DNA from: Stictocephala bisonia
Taxonomy: Eukaryota > Arthropoda > Insecta > Hemiptera > Membracidae
Assembly (NCBI GenBank): GCA_035578905.1
Contig: JAQJVL010000047.1
Coordinates: forward strand, 3,647,273 to 3,711,272
DNA: 64,000 nt
Direction: 5' to 3'
Of the stretch, positions 61,519-64,000 are shown in pieces. A program made the position numbers and the translations under genes. The stretch's first letter is position 1. Each line of letters begins with the position of its first letter. The notes under the pieces are model-generated. The model was not told the origin of the DNA, searched no databases, and saw only the letters and a list, made by a program, of their open reading frames with translations.

Positions 61519-62115
61519 AATGATACATTCGCGTTACATGAATGGACTATCAATATCGTATAAATGTCTAACAATACTGGATAGTCAATATGGTATTTGT
61601 ATTTTAGAACATTGGATAATCAATATTGTGCAAGTGAATTATAATATTGCACTGTCAGTATCGTATATAATTATTATAATATCAATCAATCAATATTTTA
61701 CATGTGTATTAGAATATTGCATCGTCTATATTGTGCATGTGTATTTATTATTGTATAGTCGAAAGTTAATATGTGCTTTATATTATTGGATAGTCAATAT
61801 CGTACGTGAGTAGGCCTATCCGAATATTGGATGATCTAAAATATATGTACGAAAACTTGTACATATGAATCAGAATATTGCACTGTCAATATTGTACATA
61901 TATATTAGAATATTGGACAGTCAATATTCTACATATGTGTTAGAATATTGAACCATCAATATCGTGGATAAATAATAGAATATTTGATGGCCAATATCGT
62001 ACATGTGTATTAGAATACTGGACTTTTATTATCATACATATATATTAGAAAAATGAACGCCTATATCGTAAATATGTGCTATAATTTTGGCCTGTCAATA
62101 TTGAAACTGTGTATT
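61519..62115 (+). repeat. Degenerate ~42-bp AT-rich tandem repeat, about 14 copies
   Basis: Units follow the pattern TTAGAATATTGGACTGTCAA, then TATCGTACATGTGTA, with many substitutions and small indels. The phrase ACTATCAATATCGTA is like ACTATCAGTACCGTACAGAT at the end of each unit in the neighbouring 139-bp satellite, so the two arrays probably share ancestry. Confidence 0.8.
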
Positions 62116-63437
62116 AGAACTAAGCTTCATTTTAATAAAGTTGCAAAATCAACAAGTTTCTGCGCTGTTAAAATAGTAATAAAAATATATAAATGTATAT
62201 CAATAAACGGTAAAAAATAGTATATCACTGCGTTTCTTAGGAGTTGATTGTGATCCTTCAGGGATGTTCTATCCCTCGAAGGCCACGTCTCCAGTGTGAA
62301 AGTTGGATAAACAGGCCAGCTGCGAGTCAGCTGATCGATTATTGTAATTAGTAAAATGTCGTCAGCTGAAAGTTCTCAGGCCTCGAGCTACTGTAGGATC
62401 GATACTGGGTAGTTGCTGCTCCATTTCCCACTGTAAAAACAGACCTCAGAATTAGCATACAAGGATATAAGTGGGAAGTTTCCCCATCACACATCCTCGG
62501 GCCGTTTCGACTTTTGAAACGTGTTCGATATTTCTAACACTAGTATAATGCAATTTGTTGCTCTATAAAATCTCAAAGCTTTTGCAGACTTACAATATGA
62601 GTGTAATTAAATCATTGTTCTGAAGACAGAACCTTCATTTAAGAAAAATAAATAGAGTACATTAAAGGATAGGTAATCTTAAGGTTACAATGAAATTATT
62701 CGGTAATAAAGTATATAGTTCAATACTAATTTTCCCTCGTTATCTAGTCATACATTTATTTATTGACGACTACAAATGTTATTGTAGTCTGCATCATTAT
62801 AGAAAAACATTATCCTAACATTGACAATGCAGTCTAACCAAGAATTACTTTCAAATTAGTTTTTACTTAAAAATTAGATTAAAAACTTCAGTCAGGATTC
62901 CTGTCCTCATATAAATTAATCAAATTTTAACTTATACATTACCCATATGATCAAAATAAATCTTCCTACTAATGGTACACATTATTTTTGCAGACTAGCT
63001 ATCAACTTGAAACAGAAACCAAATTATTTCTCTTCAACCAAAGTAAAATACTTCATTTCAAACACGATTTGTCAACAATGTAGAATTACAGCGGATTTAC
63101 GAGCGGGAGCACAGCTGGCACCAAATCACGTGATCGCGAAACAATGCGGCGTTGCCAAGTTGTAATCTTGACCCAGCTGAGTCTCCCGCCAATTACCGGA
63201 AACCAAACAATACCCCTCCTTCCTCTCACTCTTTTGCCTAACCCCTCCACTACCCATCATCATACATTCAGCTTGCCTCTTATATTTAGGCTGGGATTAA
63301 TTGCCGTGCTCTCTAAGAGGCTTAGCCCGGCTTGGCCATATCACCTGGATGTATTTTGTGTTTGGGATTAGAGGAAGCGAGTAACCATTAGTTCTAATCG
63401 GTATGTAATCTTTAAAAAAAAGCTATAATGTTACTAT
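62116..63437. other. Unique DNA, no supported gene
   Basis: A less AT-rich patch (62265-62460) and another at 63095-63370 are present without recognisable coding motifs. The segment 63110-63178 is a diverged relative of 58491-58555. Confidence 0.45.
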
Positions 63438-63636
63438 AAAATTATCCTTTTTTTCGAATGAGAAATTATAATTTATTAAAGAGCTACACCATTCATTATC
63501 AGGTTCTTTATTGCAAAAATGTTGTATGTTGTAAAAATGTTGTTGTAAAAATTATCCTTTTTTTCGAATGAGAAATTATAATTTATTAAAGAGCTACACC
63601 ATTCATTATCAGGTTCTTTATTGCAAAAATGTTGTA
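63438..63636 (+). repeat. Tandem duplication of an 89-bp segment
   Basis: 63438-63526 and 63548-63636 are identical by eye, 110 bp apart, with a 21-bp link (TGTTGTAAAAATGTTGTTGTA). Perfect identity in AT-rich non-coding DNA points to a very recent event or an assembly artefact. Confidence 0.93.
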
Positions 63637-63640
63637 AGTT

Positions 63641-64000
63641 AAAATAATTTTTGCCAAAACATTGTTATATTATATGGTTTTCTTTACACTCAACTAGGCT
63701 ATTAATTTAAAAAATATTATAAAAATTTGGAATGTCGTCCAAAATGTATTATTTTACTTAAGACGGAAATCGATTAAAACGTCCTATTATCTGGACTGTC
63801 TTCCTTTAAGGGAGATACTTATAACATATTAATTGGAATAGTGATATATTTCACCCTCTTTGTGGCTACATGTTGTAAAGATGGTAGTTATAGTCTCTGT
63901 TCGTCGCTGAAGAGGCTCTTCTGAAAAGTTTCGTCGCTGTTATCACCCACAGAAGAGGTCTACACTGTCCGTCCATGGTTGGCCAAAGATGTTTTTCAAG
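63641..64000. other. AT-rich end of window, no gene seen
   Basis: No feature recognised. GTTCGTCGCTGAAGAGG and TTTCGTCGCTG recur near 63900 and 63930. Confidence 0.4.

Overview
The window looks like repeat-rich, gene-poor nuclear DNA of an arthropod, most likely an insect. The reasons are a run of about 20 perfect TTAGG units (the common insect telomere repeat) at 4943-5042, an AT-rich background, and the transposon types present: a PIF/Harbinger element, a jockey/CR1-like LINE relic, tRNA-derived SINEs, and MITE or foldback palindromes. The species cannot be named from this sequence; a hemipteran is only a guess. I found no host gene I can defend. All recognisable protein-coding sequence belongs to transposons.

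Tandem arrays dominate, covering about 23 kb (roughly a third of the window) in about a dozen arrays that nearly all have different periods: ~33 bp (2.3-3.4 kb), 103 bp (6.8-10.6 kb), 51 bp (11.5-12.4 kb), 114 bp (27.0-27.8 kb), 75 bp (29.4-35.6 kb, split by a transposon), 45 bp (39.3-41.5 kb), 35 bp (42.8-44.2 kb), 40 bp (45.6-47.3 kb), 71 bp (48.8-52.1 kb), 120 bp (54.3-55.0 kb), 139 bp (59.3-61.5 kb) and a degenerate ~42 bp array (61.5-62.1 kb). Long open frames across these arrays come from stop-poor units and, in several cases, periods divisible by three. They are not evidence of genes.

Mobile elements, in order: SINE copy (790-1010, minus); MITE (1665-1863); a foldback-like element (2051-5820) whose left arm is swollen by minisatellite and GT repeats and whose loop holds the TTAGG run; MITE with a 7-bp target duplication (13819-14105); LINE relic (17416-19419, minus); a dispersed repeat (19562-19805) with an inverted partner at 57041-57297; SINE copies at 21338-21620 and 52390-52640; palindromic elements at 22815-23668 and 56263-56719; and a complete but decayed PIF/Harbinger element (30743-33166) inserted in the 75-bp array, with terminal inverted repeats, a 3-bp target duplication, a MADF/SANT-like protein gene and an HARBI1-like transposase pseudogene in opposite orientation. 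In such elements these two proteins normally act together in transposition; here both frames are broken.

The most unusual signal is one ~33-bp minisatellite core (CCCATACACGTACAGT followed by a TTGACC-like tail) that recurs at five separate places: inside the foldback arm on both strands, as a three-part higher-order unit of 103 bp, as a 35-bp array, and as two short relics. This suggests a dispersing minisatellite family, possibly carried by the foldback element.
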